In this document: in pieces, positions 24,547 through 36,986 of the stretch
Numbering within the stretch: the stretch's first letter is position 1
How the letters are laid out: every line of letters starts with the position of its first letter
Assembly (NCBI GenBank): GCA_025677815.1
Contig: JAIXMP010000005.1
Location: 186,001 to 250,000, forward strand
DNA length: 64,000 nucleotides
From: Phascolomyces articulosus
Taxonomy: Eukaryota; Mucoromycota; Mucoromycetes; Mucorales; Lichtheimiaceae
Reading direction: 5' to 3'
Position numbers and translations under genes: made by a program
The notes under the pieces: generated by a model
The model's database searches: none
What the model saw: only the letters and a program-made list of their open reading frames with translations
What the model was told of the DNA's origin: nothing

Positions 24547-24607
24547 GCTGCAGCTAACCTCTCCGACTCTTTGGTTGAAACAGATACACTTATTCGTTGG
24601 CTGCAGC
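24547..24607. repeat. Spaced inverted repeat, possible hairpin
   Basis: GCTGCAGCTAAC (24547-24558) pairs with GTTGGCTGCAGC (24596-24607) with a single G-T wobble. The enclosed 37 nt contain a smaller AACC/GGTT pair. It is GC-richer than its surroundings. Candidate structured RNA or element end; unproven. Confidence 0.35.
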
Positions 24608-25174
24608 ATTGTTATCCCACCAAATTATACATCTGGAAAAGTTATACAGCCCGCCAACAAAAAAAAAAAAGAATTTATTCTATCCAACCAAAATATCATG
24701 CATTGTATGTAAATATGAGTCTGTCTATCATATAAACAATAAAGAAAAGAAACATTTTATTCTTCTTCTTCTTTGCATAATTATAATAATGATATGTTTA
24801 TAAATAATCATATGAGTTCATTTTAAGTAAATATGCTACTCTAAGGATAACCTTATATTACGTGCTTTTGTGTTAACTCTCTTGTCTTCTTCTTCCTCCT
24901 TATATTTCCTCTGAACGTGTTGTATATATCTACGTACACGGGTCTGGTCCCATTCGAGAGAGAGAGAGAGTCTCGAACCATTTTATATAACTATTTAACC
25001 TTGTAAAGTAGTTTTTCAAGTTAGTGCATAATTATAAGGCTACTAATTGTTAAACCCTGAAACCATATTTTGTTTAGCGGCTTTTTTTTTAATAACATTC
25101 TGTACTTTATGTATCACTGACACTTTGTATTTATTATAAATGCTTTTTTTAAAAGCCAATATCTAATCAAATAA

Positions 25175-25232
25175 TCTTCTCGATTCATTCGATTATCATG
25201 ATAATAATAATGTAAGATAATAATCGAGAAGA
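25175..25232. repeat. Perfect 11-bp inverted repeat
   Basis: TCTTCTCGATT at 25175-25185 and AATCGAGAAGA at 25222-25232 are exact reverse complements around an AT-rich 36-nt loop. Function unknown. Confidence 0.45.
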
Positions 25233-26354
25233 CCTGTGAAAAACCTGTTGTGTAAAAAAAAAAACATGGTCACTATCGTATACGGCTATTTAATCCAAAA
25301 CAGTATAGAATGGAAAAAAAAAAGGATGGATAGTTATATTGTAAAAGGTTGGATGGATTTACTTTTCTTTCAAGGAAACAATGTCAAACCTGATTAAGGT
25401 ACAAATAATAGAAAAGTCTCTTTTAAAATATAAACACGTATATATATATATATATATATTTAATAATCCATAAAGAATGATGTCTCCATAAAGGAAGTTT
25501 CGTGCATTATATATATATATAAACAAGATGGGGGCTTATATATGTTGTACAGTCCATGGTACAACCTTGAAACATTCACATCTTTTCTAAATAGGCTTTT
25601 TTTTTCTTTTCACACACACATATTTGAAGATGAGAACTGGAATAAAATCCAGAAATAGATTATTGCACCTTGAACTTTATGTAGATAGAAGACTGTCATG
25701 ATTTCTATATAAACAAAATATCAAGTGCATAGGAAGAGTTGTGAAGTTAGATTGTAATAGATGTTTGTCGATATCTATTATTATTATCTCCTAATTAACA
25801 ATACATATTTAATAATAATCTAGACTTATTCTTGTTTATGCATAGATAAAAGTAGTGGTTCATTCATTGCTTGAAATTTCAAGATATATATTTGAGATAT
25901 GATCGAAAGTGTGGTTATTTTATCAATATCAAAAGTAATAAGATTACTAAATAATTAAACTTGTCAACAGTAATGAACTTGTATAATTATCGAAAGTAAA
26001 ATCAATGTTATTATTTTCCCCTTCAAGAATATATTCAACTATACAATAATATATGCATAACAATTGGATAAGTATAAAAGAAAATGATTAATTAAGATGA
26101 TAGTAATAATATATAAAAAAGAGGGGGGTGGGGAAATTTGAGGTGGGTTGAGACGAATTTGACGATTTTTAAGAGAGAATTGTTGGTAAAGTTTGGAATA
26201 ATATGAAATTTGTTATATATGAATATATAAATATATGTGTGTAGAATAATGAAATTTGATTAGTTAATTATAAAGGAAGGGAAAAAAAAGGAGAAGACTT
26301 TGGTAAATTATGTTTTTAAAAAAAAAGATGACCAAGTTATATAATATATAACTT

Positions 26355-27941
26355 TTACCGTTCTGGACCACCATGGCCCACACTTGCTTCCATCTTACGT
26401 AATACTTCAGAAAGCTCTTCTTCTTCTAATACAGTGCCATCATGTGAACACTTTGCCTTCTTCTTTAATTCCTCACATAATAAATCCAAATCAAACTGTT
26501 CAAATTGTGGATGTTCAGAAAGACGCTCCCAAACTTCGTTACAAGGGACTAATTTCGTTTCATGTGTTGCAGGGTCCAATATAACCCTTCCAGTCATAGA
26601 ATCCATAAATCTGTCAAAATCATGTCGTACTGGATCCCCTCCTCGTTGTCCTTCTTCAATCCCAGCAGCAATAGGTACGGGATGTTGTGTTACTGCATCA
26701 TTCAATACACCTGAAGATGGATCAAACAAAGGTTCTGAAAGGAGTTGATCATAAGCGGATGAACATACTTCTTCTTTAAGTCGTTCACAAAAACTGACGC
26801 CGTCCTTATCTCGAATGCATGCAACTGCAGAAGGTGCCACACGCATGATGCGCTTTGCTGCTGGTGGTGCAGTATTCATCGATGTAGTTGACATCATTTC
26901 TTCCATACTGCTATCTGCTGATGTATCGGTGCTTCCTTCATGATCTGTCATCTTGTCATCGTCCTCTTTTTCCATATTTTCTTGTTGTTGTAACACGGAT
27001 AGTTCCATCTGTTCTTGTTCTTCTTCCATCATCACATCGGGTAATATAAAATAGGGTACATCTACTCCTTTTTCATTGCGTAACTGATTCAATTGTTCAT
27101 TATATGCGGCAGCAGCTCCTTTGATAGCCAACAATTCCGATTCCATTCTTTTAATAACGTGTCGAAGATCTTCATTTTCACGTTTTACAGTTTGCATACT
27201 TGTCGCGTGGGTATCTTCAATAAATTTGATTTTCGTTTCTAATTCTTTGACGTAACGTTCTTTACGTTCCCGGAATGCTCGTTGAGCTGCTCGGTTTTGT
27301 TCCTTACGTCGTAATTTTTGTTCAGCAGTCAATACCTAAATACGGTGAAAGAGAGAAAGTATATTGTAATACCATCATGATTGTTAATAGTCTTGTACGT
27401 TTTGTGCTTTTCTTTATTATTTTCCCACACACACACGATCGTCTTATGCAATTTTTTTTTTTCAAAAAGAGAAGCCTGTATTTGATTATACAAGTAACAC
27501 CAAGAAACAATAGAAAGATCCTTACGTGAGAATTTTCGCTAAGTTTGCCTATTAATTGTACAAATAAAGAGTTTAAATAAAGATAACGTTTTTTATTTGA
27601 ATTGTCAAAGACCAAAAATGAAACTCTTACCATTGATACTATCTCCATCACTTTCCACTGATCCCGTACGCACTTTATATATAAATACTAACTTTTTAGT
27701 AAAATGGTGATTCTTTATAAATATTTTATTATTATCATTATCATGATATTGATATTTGATAAATAGAAAAAGAAACTTTACTACGCATGTCCGGGCTCCC
27801 ATTTGAATTATCACGTTTACGTTTTTCATTGTCGTCCCAATTTGCTTTGAATAAAGGTTGTGGTGAAACTGAAGGAATAGAAGGGGCAATGGGCCTATAC
27901 ATTGGCCATTGTTTATTATTTTTCATGGAAGGATCTGTCAT
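26355..27941 (-). CDS. AP-1-like bZIP transcription factor (Yap1/Pap1 family)
   Basis: Redox-regulated activator of antioxidant genes. Four exons: 27941-27782, 27672-27631 (42 nt), 27548-27526 (23 nt), 27335-26355; about 401 aa. The basic region QNRAAQRAFRERK (residues 88-100) is the Yap1/Pap1 signature, and a leucine-zipper coiled coil follows. A C-terminal cysteine-rich domain matches the PAP1 type: Cys340, Cys362 and Cys371 in the frame NEVWERLSEHPQF...LCEEL...AKCS, overlapping an export-signal-like region. An upstream Cys-containing segment (VSFCERLKEEVCS) looks like the n-CRD. Oxidation is expected to hide the export signal and trap the factor in the nucleus. The start at 27941 is chosen because it is the first in-frame ATG upstream of the basic KRKR segment. 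Confidence 0.92.
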
Positions 27942-30900
27942 ATTTGTCTTTTGTGTAATGCAGTTTGCTAATAGTTTAAAGAAGTAGAAAAAAAAAAAAG
28001 AAAGAAAGTTTAAATTAGTTGAGTGGCAGGAAGAAATAATTTTTTTTATTCCTTTTACCAAGTTCTACAACAAGTGCCACTGAAAACACACACACACACA
28101 CACAAACTTACATCCATTCACTGTTATCTTACTATGATATGATATTACACAAAGTTTTTTTTTTCCCATTTACGAAACAAATCATCATATCATAGGGAAA
28201 TAATAATCAAGTTTTTTATTCCATATCTATTATTCGTACATGGTAAATAGGGCTATTGAAACATCTAATTTATTGAGTATAAATAAGATCATAATTTGTA
28301 TTTGTGACAATAGATATATAAATAGTCAATTCCATATCTTGTATACTACTTTACCTTGTTCTAGTTAAATATATATTGTGAGATAGATAGCCATCAGTTT
28401 GGAGCAATGATAGAAGCTTCTAAAACATTCCAAACGGAATTTACGGTGGACTTAAAACGAGAAGTAGAAGTTTTACTTCCGATTGTTTAAACTGTAATAA
28501 TGGAATTTACATGCCACTAAAATGTGATGCTATATAGTATGCTCTTCAATAGTTTAATAAGTGATTATCTATTTATTTATAATGATTGTCTTGGGTAATC
28601 TGATCGCGTCAGAAGATATAGTTTTTATATCGATAATCATTTGTGTTTTGTAGTGTTTTTAGTGTTTTGGTTGATATAACCCATCTTTCTTCAACTGTTT
28701 ACTCTTTATATAATATCATGATACTATCTATAATTATCCCCTGCGGCCTTTTGACAATATAGTTGAAGTATAAATTTAAACGATTTACTAAGATAGGAAT
28801 GTTAAATTAGGGACCGTCGCCTATGATTATTGTTGTTGCAGCACCTAAACAATATTGACTATATACACTAAATACTAGTTTAGTTTTCAGCCTCACCACC
28901 TTTTACAATTCAGTTTTAAATTTCGCCCTAGAAGTGCCTGGCGCCAATCATACTATACTTTAGTTTAAATCTATATAAAAGGATAGTTAAGACAAACCAT
29001 TCGCTTTTGTCTCAAACACACAATAAAGCAAATAAAACCAAGCTATGGCAGAGGTTAATTAATGTTTTTTAAAATGACATAGGATTACATTCATAATAGT
29101 TATTATGTCGCTTAATAACAACTTACTGATTAAATTTATTAAAACTTTTATATCATTGGGGTTTATCATTACACTAATATATGTAATAACATAATTGAAA
29201 CTTGTTCTCAACTGACTAGGTTAATTTTAATTTTTAAGATGATGACTCTGATTAAGGTGTGTCAACAATCGACGTATGTCTATTATTCTCTCCTTTTTTC
29301 TATATTATATTCGCAGTATAGTATATATAAGATGCAACGAATGAATCTCGCATGTTCCGTCTCTCATATTATTATATTATTATAAAAAATATAATTTTTC
29401 TATATTCACATCAGTATTCCTTTCCATGTTGAACCACAATAAATACTGATTTTTAATAATATGTTGTTTGTAGTGAGAATATCAACAAATCAAACTTAAT
29501 ATAAAACATTACAAGGAGAGAAGAGGGCTTTATTTTTTTCTTTTCTTCTTCTTTGGCCCTGCTAATAGTTCCACTTTGGTAAGTTATGAAAGTTTTACAA
29601 AAGAAATTGGAATATTCTAATGGTTGTGGAGAAAGTTATACTTTACTAATAAGCGAAGAGTATATTACGATAAAGGAAACGTCCATGAGTTTAGTCCTAA
29701 TAAAAAAGCATACCTGTTTCGACAGGATGCGTTACTGGAATTGGCTACCGTGTGTAATAATAGTACGTTTTGATTTTCTCATTTTAAATTGAATCAAAAC
29801 TAGGAATAGGTACAATATAGCACAAGTGATATTCATCTGTTTCTCTTTAGTGGTTTCCTTGCGGTGCGGGTACATTTATGTACTCATATACAATATAAGT
29901 AGTTCATAAAAATTGAGATATTTGGACAACATTTATCAATGATTTTTTGGTATCTTATTCTTTTTTTAATAGTTGTTTAAAGAAAAAAAAGCTATATTCA
30001 TATATAGTTGACTGATTCATTATGCAAATGCATACTATAATATTAAAACATGGTGATAGATTTATAGAGATTCGTACTCTTCTTAATGCTTTTTTTTGTA
30101 ACAATATGATTTGGGATAGTAAGGATAGTTATTTAAATATAAATCGCGAATTATATAGTTGCACGTAGTAAATCATATTCTATGATGCTATCAATAGCGA
30201 TATAGTGATATAAAAGTATACTATTTTAGCTTATAATAATGTCATTCAAGTAAGATATAAATATTTTTTGTGAAACATCAAAGGGTATATTATAGTAATA
30301 ATGCTCCGGTTAGAGATCTATATTACTATTACATGAGATGATGCAACAAATGTATCAAAACGTACAGATTATGTAAATACATGCAGTCGAAAGCTAAAAG
30401 TCAAGAAGCAATTGCTCAACCATCATGTGATGTTATAAAAGTGGTTGTTTTCTGTATTCATATGCATACAGACTACATATCGTCTGCACTTATCACCTCA
30501 TTTATATTTCTTAAGCATTAGCCACAGTACAAATAAGCATTTATTTTAAACTGACAAAAAAAAAAGACATTTTATATAACGCTAATAATTTATTAATATG
30601 TTATCGTAATAAATATACAAATTCTCACGATTTTGCTTATTCTTTGAATGAATCGGGTGATATAACTACTACTTTTGAATGCCTTGTGATGATCGTAGGT
30701 TGTTTTCCATGAGAAAAAAAAAATTAAAAAGACTAAAACTAAACTAAATGAATATACTTCTTGAACTTAGTTGGCGGATATATCATCCCATATTAAAAAA
30801 AATAATAATAAAAATAAAAGTGATGGATCAAAATGCCAAGTAAAATTAAGACTATTATTAGCTACGAATTTTATTAATTCGCCTTATAAGATCGACCAAT

Positions 30901-31056
30901 TTGAGAAGACAGTGCATTGTTTCTATATCTAATTATAGAAGCAAGGCTACGCGAACTTGGATTTCAGTCCCGAAGATTTCACTAAAACCAAATTTCCTCT
31001 TTCTTTTTCTTTTCAAGCATCAGAAAATTAAGTGAAACCCCTTCCTTCGTTTTAAT
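27942..31056. other. Intergenic region of 3.1 kb
   Basis: Head-to-head spacer between the bZIP gene and the F-BAR gene. It holds a (CA)n run at about 28086-28104 and AT-rich sequence. Two short protein-like relic frames have no recognised family: a 27-codon ATG frame at 28407-28490, and a frame near 29620-29780 containing YYDKGNVHEF and LFRQDALLELATVCN. No intact gene is supported. Confidence 0.5.
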
Positions 31057-34000
31057 ATGGCACGCTTTGCCGATTGTTTTTGGGTAAATACTTGACTCTA
31101 AAAAATTTATATTTATATATTAACTTTATGGTATATATTCTTGTTGGATTCCTAGGATGAAAATGACAAAGGTGTTGAAGTCATTATTGACAAGTTAAAA
31201 AAGTCAAAAACAACTTGCGACGAGATCAACAAGTTATATGAAATCAGGTACGCCTCCTTGGTCTACCATCCCTACCCCTTTTTTTTTCTGTTCCCGCATT
31301 CATTTTACCTTTTCATCGATGACATATAATTTATTATTATTTTTTCATTAAATACTAAATTATAAATGAATTTAGAGCACAGATTGAAGAAGAATACGGT
31401 GAAAAGTTATTAAAGTTGTCCCAGATGATGGTAGGCGAAGCAGAAGAAGGAACACTTTCAGAATCAGTATCTCATATTCCAAGTGCTATTGAAACTACTG
31501 CGCGTGCTCATATGGATCTTGCTCAACAACTTCGACAAGACTTACAAAGTTCTCTTAATGGATTTTTAAAGGATCATAACGAAAAACAAAAAGCGGTAAG
31601 TCTTCTAGCATAATCCAGTATAATGGTTGAGAAGGTGGGGAATAGAATAACCTTTTGATATCTCGATACTTTTAATTTAATAAATTATATATGGCTATAT
31701 AGCAAGAACAGCAAATCGAAAATTCAAAACAATTACGTGTAGTGCATCATGCAAATGTCGTTCGTGTATGTACGATTTTATTCATACAAGTCATAATTGA
31801 TAATAATATATTTATATAAAAGATTGACATGTATGCGACATTTTTTTTAATTGTAATATAGGCAAAAGATCAATATTTTGCAGAACAATCCAAATTGGTT
31901 GGAATGAAAAAATATCTGAAAGAACGGCAAGCAGAAATGTCACCAGACGAAGTACAACAGGTATATATTTTCTATTTTAATTTTGGATCCCAAAAACCCA
32001 GTTGATTAGGAAAAAGAAAGCCAAGGATTTGTTTATTCAATACAAATATATAAATAGATTGAACAAGATGTAGACGAACAAAATAAATTGATAGAATCAG
32101 CTGGTATTTATATTATTTATATATAAAAGGACAAAGGGGAAAAAGAGAGAGAGAGAGACTTTGAAATATGTGGTGTATGATATTTTTATCTCATATGAAT
32201 TGGCCTGGTAACTCATGAATGTATATTATAGAACATCAGTATAAACGATCCGTCGACATATTCAATGATGTAACAGAAAAATGGATTGCTGATTGGCGTG
32301 GCTCATGTGACATTTTTCAAAGCCTGGAAGAAAGTCGTATCAATTTTATAAGAAGCAATTTATGGGGGTAAATTAAATGTCTTTTTATATGTTTATATAT
32401 GCTATAAATGAACTTTCAAGTGTGAATTCTGCTTGTATTCATTCTAACTTGAAAATTATATCGAATATATAGCTTTGCAAATATCATGTCAAGTGTATAT
32501 ATTGTGAATGATCAATGTTGTGAGAGAATCCGTTCTTCTCTTGAATCGACGAATGTAGAACACGATGTACAAACGTTTATTGATAAGTATAGTACAGGCA
32601 CTCGAGTAACAGGTAAAAAAAAACACAGGCTTACCAGTGGAAGAAAAAGGGAGGTAGTGGCAACGGCAAAAAAGCGATCGAGAGAAAGAGGGATATTTAA
32701 ATATTAAATATATTATATTTTTACTGTCTCTAGATTTAATGCCTTACGAAGATTTATCTCAGCCCTCTGCTCAACCAAATCGTGGATCACAACCGCCTCC
32801 ACCAACAGCTTCAATACCACCCGTACCAACTGCACTCCCAGAATTACCATCGAATGGGCCATCGGATGTACAATCATCTATGGCTTCTACTAGTTCACCT
32901 GGTTCTTTACATCAAAGTGGGGGAATGGATAATCATACTCGACAAAGTACCTCAAATGTGAACACTCGACCTATTTCGGAAAGCACACAACAGACAGTAC
33001 CTCCAATTATGATGCCTGAATCGACTCGATCAACAGAAGGTCCAAAAGAACGAAACATGAAAAACCAGCCACAACAACAACAAGGAGGGGAACATGATAC
33101 TGTTTCATTTGCTTTTGAAGAAGTTGAGAATATGCTTAGCAGTGTTGGTACATCATTCGAATCCAGTAATGGTGGATTACGTCAATCTTTAGTATGGGCA
33201 ACACAACAGCATAGTAATAAGCAGCCACAAACAGCAACAAATGACCCTCCTCCATCACAAACACAACGCCCTATTTCTCCTGCTCTTTCTTCGGCAACAT
33301 CGGTGACTAGACCACCAACATCAGCTGTTGGAACATCAACAGTACCTGTATCGCACGTAGTCGAGGACCCATCAAGTCCTCAGCATATGACATCCATAAC
33401 ACCCTTTGCATTAGCAAATGCATTAAGTGCTGCGGCAAGTGCCGCACCACTTCCAGTTATGAATCCTTCCGAATCGACACAATCTCGGTTATCTGCCGTT
33501 GGTGTACCTTCATCAACCAGTATGGGACCTGGTAACAACAACACTCATAATGTCACAACTCCAGTTCCTGAACTGTCACAGTCACGCTCTTTACCACCAA
33601 CAACGGCAGAGAGAGGGGCATCATCCTCATCACCTCCATTGAAAAACAACAGTGGTATTGAATCCAACAGCAGTGGTGGTAGTGGTGGTAATTTGCGATT
33701 CAAACCTGTTCCAAATCCAATATATGATCCAGAGTATAAAAGAAACAGTCAAGAAGGAGATAGTAATCCCAAACTACCTCAACCAACAGGATCAGCTTCT
33801 GCTTCTGCTCGTACACCTATTCCTGGTCCCATTAACAACAATAACAAGAACAATACAAATGATGACGATGAAAGTGAGGATGAATTTCCACCTTTAGCGC
33901 GCCGAAAGCCTAAAGAAGAGAAGTGGATGATTTCATCCATTCGTCGACCACAACAATTACCTGTACGATCACCAAATGCCCGAATTTATGATCGACAAAG

Positions 34001-34679
34001 CACTTACGAAGGCGAGCCTGCCATCACTGCTCAGCAACAACAAGAGCAACGGCCTCCTCCACCCAAATTACATATTGATACTGGTGCTGGTGGTACAAAT
34101 AATAACAATAATAATACTAATAATGTTACAGCATCAACAGCGCATCAAACAATGACTACAGTCCGTGCCCAGTTGGAACAAGCCAACCTTTCATCATCAA
34201 CATCCCCACCTGATTCAGGAATCAATCCAGGTATTCGCAATGCACCATGGCAACCTTCTTCTGAACCTCCTTCTGTATCCAATTATTATAAACGAGCCAC
34301 AACAGGTGGTGCACTTCAACGTCAAAATAGTGTGAATGGACCTCGACCTGAAGCCGATATGCCACCAATGCCAGGTGATGATTATATTTTGAATCAAAGA
34401 GCAAATGACTATTCATCATATCAGCAACAAAGAGAAGACACTCGGTTTGATCAACAAGCAGTAAGACGACACCAATCTGCTTATGTAGATATGGGAATGC
34501 ACCAACAACAGCTACATGACCCACGACCTATTTCAGCAGTAAATCCATCAGGAGAGATGAATGGTGATAATAATAATAATAATAACAATAATAGTACTAG
34601 TAGTAGCGGTGTTCATTTTGGTGGTCGTGTATCAATACCGTTCTTTGGTAAAAAGGATAAGCATAATAAACAACAACAA

Positions 34680-34718
<39 letters not shown>

Positions 34719-35112
34719 CAACAATTCATGCCTCAACAATTCACCCCTCAACAACAGCAACAGGCACAATCTGGAAATGACCAGCAGCAACAACAACAAT
34801 CTGGAAGAAAACCAGAAAGATTAGCAGATGGTTCGCAAATCCTACATTATGGTAAATTATTTTGTTTCCAGTGATGAATAAATACATAAACAAAAAGAAA
34901 AACACTAACAAGTATTGATTATCTATTGTTATAATGCAGCTCGATCCATGTGGGATTATAGTGCCAAAATTCCTCAAGAAATGTCTTTTAATGCTGGCGA
35001 TACTTTTGCAATTGTTCATAAACAACCTGATGGATGGTGGGAAGCTGAATTATTAGACCCAAAACGGCCAGGAAGAGCTCTTATACCAGGGAATTACATG
35101 GAAAAGATTTAA
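31057..35112 (+). CDS. F-BAR and SH3 domain protein (Cdc15/Imp2/Hof1-like)
   Basis: Membrane-bending scaffold linked to cytokinesis or endocytic actin in fungi. Ten exons: 31057-31083, 31156-31247, 31376-31595, 31703-31765, 31862-31960, 32058-32103, 32232-32367, 32473-32612, 32734-34851, 34940-35112; about 1037 aa. Residues 1 to about 275 form the FCH/F-BAR coiled domain (start MARFADCFW, then KKSKTTCDEINKLYEIRA and EEEYGEKLLKL). A disordered Ser/Pro/Gln-rich region of about 700 aa with a near 20-residue polyglutamine stretch (about 34671-34723) is encoded by one large exon. The C-terminus is a full SH3 domain (MWDYSA, GWWEAEL, IPGNYMEKI). Long linkers with many S-P/T-P sites in Cdc15-type proteins are controlled by phosphorylation. 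Orthology to one specific yeast member is not decided. Confidence 0.9.
34671..34723 (+). repeat. CAA/CAG microsatellite encoding polyglutamine
   Basis: Mixed CAA/CAG tract within the F-BAR gene linker, near 20 glutamines long, followed by further Q-rich segments to about 34800. Likely length-variable between strains. Confidence 0.8.
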
Positions 35113-35526
35113 TTTATTAATCATTACTTATCATTCTATATACATATATATTATATTTTTATTATTATTGTTATTATCATATTATTATTACATTTTTATA
35201 TGTACATTTTTTTAAGAAAAACGAGAACTTCATCAGATATATATATAAACATTCATCATTTTCTTACTATTACAAACCACTATCTACTATTATATTTTTT
35301 AAATGTAAAATAAAAAACACGCTATTTATTTATTTATTTTCATTGACATCAAAATATACCAGATTACCAAAAATTAGTCTAATAGGTCGTGTTTAATGAA
35401 TATACCAGTAGTAGAGCAAAGAATGTAAAATTTTCCAAAAAAATATCCATAGGTCTACATAGTAGCTATAAACTTAGTTGAATAACCTTTTTTATTTTGT
35501 ATTATGTACAAAAAAAAGCCCATCGT

Positions 35527-35730
35527 GCTTACTTGTTGATTTCACCTTTTTCTAATACCCACATTTCTTCTTCGTTGGGAACAATGCTACTCCGTAATAA
35601 ATATCTCGGTTGGACGTCCGTTTTTTCCTGAGGTTCTTGCTATAGTTGCGGCACTTACTGTTTTTGAAGGATGTGGCCCTTTCGAAATCATTGACAAAAA
35701 GAATACCTTCTGTTTATAAATATATATATA
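35527..35730 (-). pseudogene. Possible DIRS-like tyrosine recombinase remnant
   Basis: Reading the minus strand from 35730, the frame gives VFFLSMISKGPHPSKTVSAA, then T-I-A-R and a stop about 15 codons later. Another frame continues as RSSIVPNEEEMWVLEKGEIN and K-stop. The L-S-x-I...P-x-K-x-V-S-x-x-T-I-A-R pattern resembles the segment before the catalytic HxxR of DIRS/YR-retrotransposon integrases. The stop and frame change mark it as broken. The assignment rests on remembered family pattern only. Confidence 0.3.
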
Positions 35731-36913
35731 TAAATACAATACAGTAAACGACAGTTACTTGATGTGGGAACAATAATTCTTGATTGTGACATCTTGATAT
35801 CTGGAAAAGGATATTTTGCAGCACCATGCTGTCAGTGACATATAACCAACAGATTTTTAATTTACACAACATTACGTATCTCGAATTGAATTCATTTGAA
35901 TTATAGATTTGTAAGATTTAATGATACAGGTGCTGTATCCTTTTTTTTTTTTTTGAGCCATTCATTATAACCTCCCCCCCCCAAAAAAAAACCATTTTCT
36001 TAGTGAACATGCTGGTGGGATGTTTAATCTAGGTATATAACTTATGGGTAATTTTGATTTTTTAAGAGTTCATATGTCATTCCGGATGATGATACAGATA
36101 ACAGGGAAAAGTAATATTAGGATCCTACATGATATATAAGTATTTAGATCTACCACAGAACCATCACTTGATACACTAGTACTATGTACACCACAAAAAA
36201 AATTACAATAAATTTCTGTTTGTATAATTAAAAACTACCGGTAGTAAATAATTCCTGTACACTATTGTTACGTCTTTTAAACTTATGCTAAGGATATAAA
36301 TGTAGATGAATAATCTTTGAAATCCTTCAACTAAACATTACGTATTATGTTTATTTTCCAAATAAATTTTTGATGAAGTGAAATAGTTCAAGTATTTTAT
36401 AGCAATGGTAACGCCATTGGCCTTGTATAAACTGGAGGGCCTGATCACTAACGGATTTAGAAAAAAAAATTATACATAGTTGACGGGCTCATCGTTTCAC
36501 GTAATGCATTCTTACAAGATTACTCTTTATGATACTGTATATTTTACTACAAGATTTTTTTTAATTTCAAAAAACGTGGTTTACTATCCTATCGTATGGT
36601 GCAATTATGAGCTGTATAAAATTGACAAATCGCCATCTAAACTGTACAAGAAGCGACCGTTCTATACCTGACATGGAGGATTACAGAAACTATAGGTTTT
36701 AATCTACATTCTATATTGTTACGGTTGTTCATTATGATGAAAAAAGACGCAGAAGTTGCTAGAGTATCCTAGAAAAGAGATGAATATTATGCACGTCATT
36801 ATTAGTTGCTTTTTAAAAATAGATTTATATGCACGCTGATATTTAATAAACAGATAGCTATTACGTACATTACGTCATTGTTTATTTATAATTCATTATG
36901 TAGTTGTAAAAAC

Positions 36914-36922
36914 ATATAAAAG
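36914..36922 (+). promoter_or_regulatory. TATA box of the 446-aa gene
   Basis: TATAAAAGG, a strong TATA match, lies 65-73 bp upstream of the ATG at 36987, a typical core-promoter distance allowing a short leader. Confidence 0.6.
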
Positions 36923-36986
36923 GAACCTCAATTTTTATTTTTTAGTAGTTATTATTTTCTTTTAATAACAAAGAGTACCTTACAAC

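Larger units (their letters stand above)
24271..26354. other. Intergenic region of 2.1 kb
   Basis: No gene recognised. It holds two inverted repeats: GCTGCAGCTAAC/GTTGGCTGCAGC at 24547-24607, and TCTTCTCGATT/AATCGAGAAGA at 25175-25232. A (TA)n run lies near 25440-25459 and a (GA)n run near 24957-24970. The 3' flank of the bZIP gene lies at its right end. Confidence 0.55.
35113..36986. other. Intergenic region of 1.9 kb with a relic
   Basis: Downstream of the F-BAR gene. It contains a minus-strand decayed coding fragment at 35527-35730 (listed separately), poly-C/poly-A tracts near 35970-35990, and the promoter of the intronless gene, with TATAAAAGG at 36914-36922. Confidence 0.55.
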
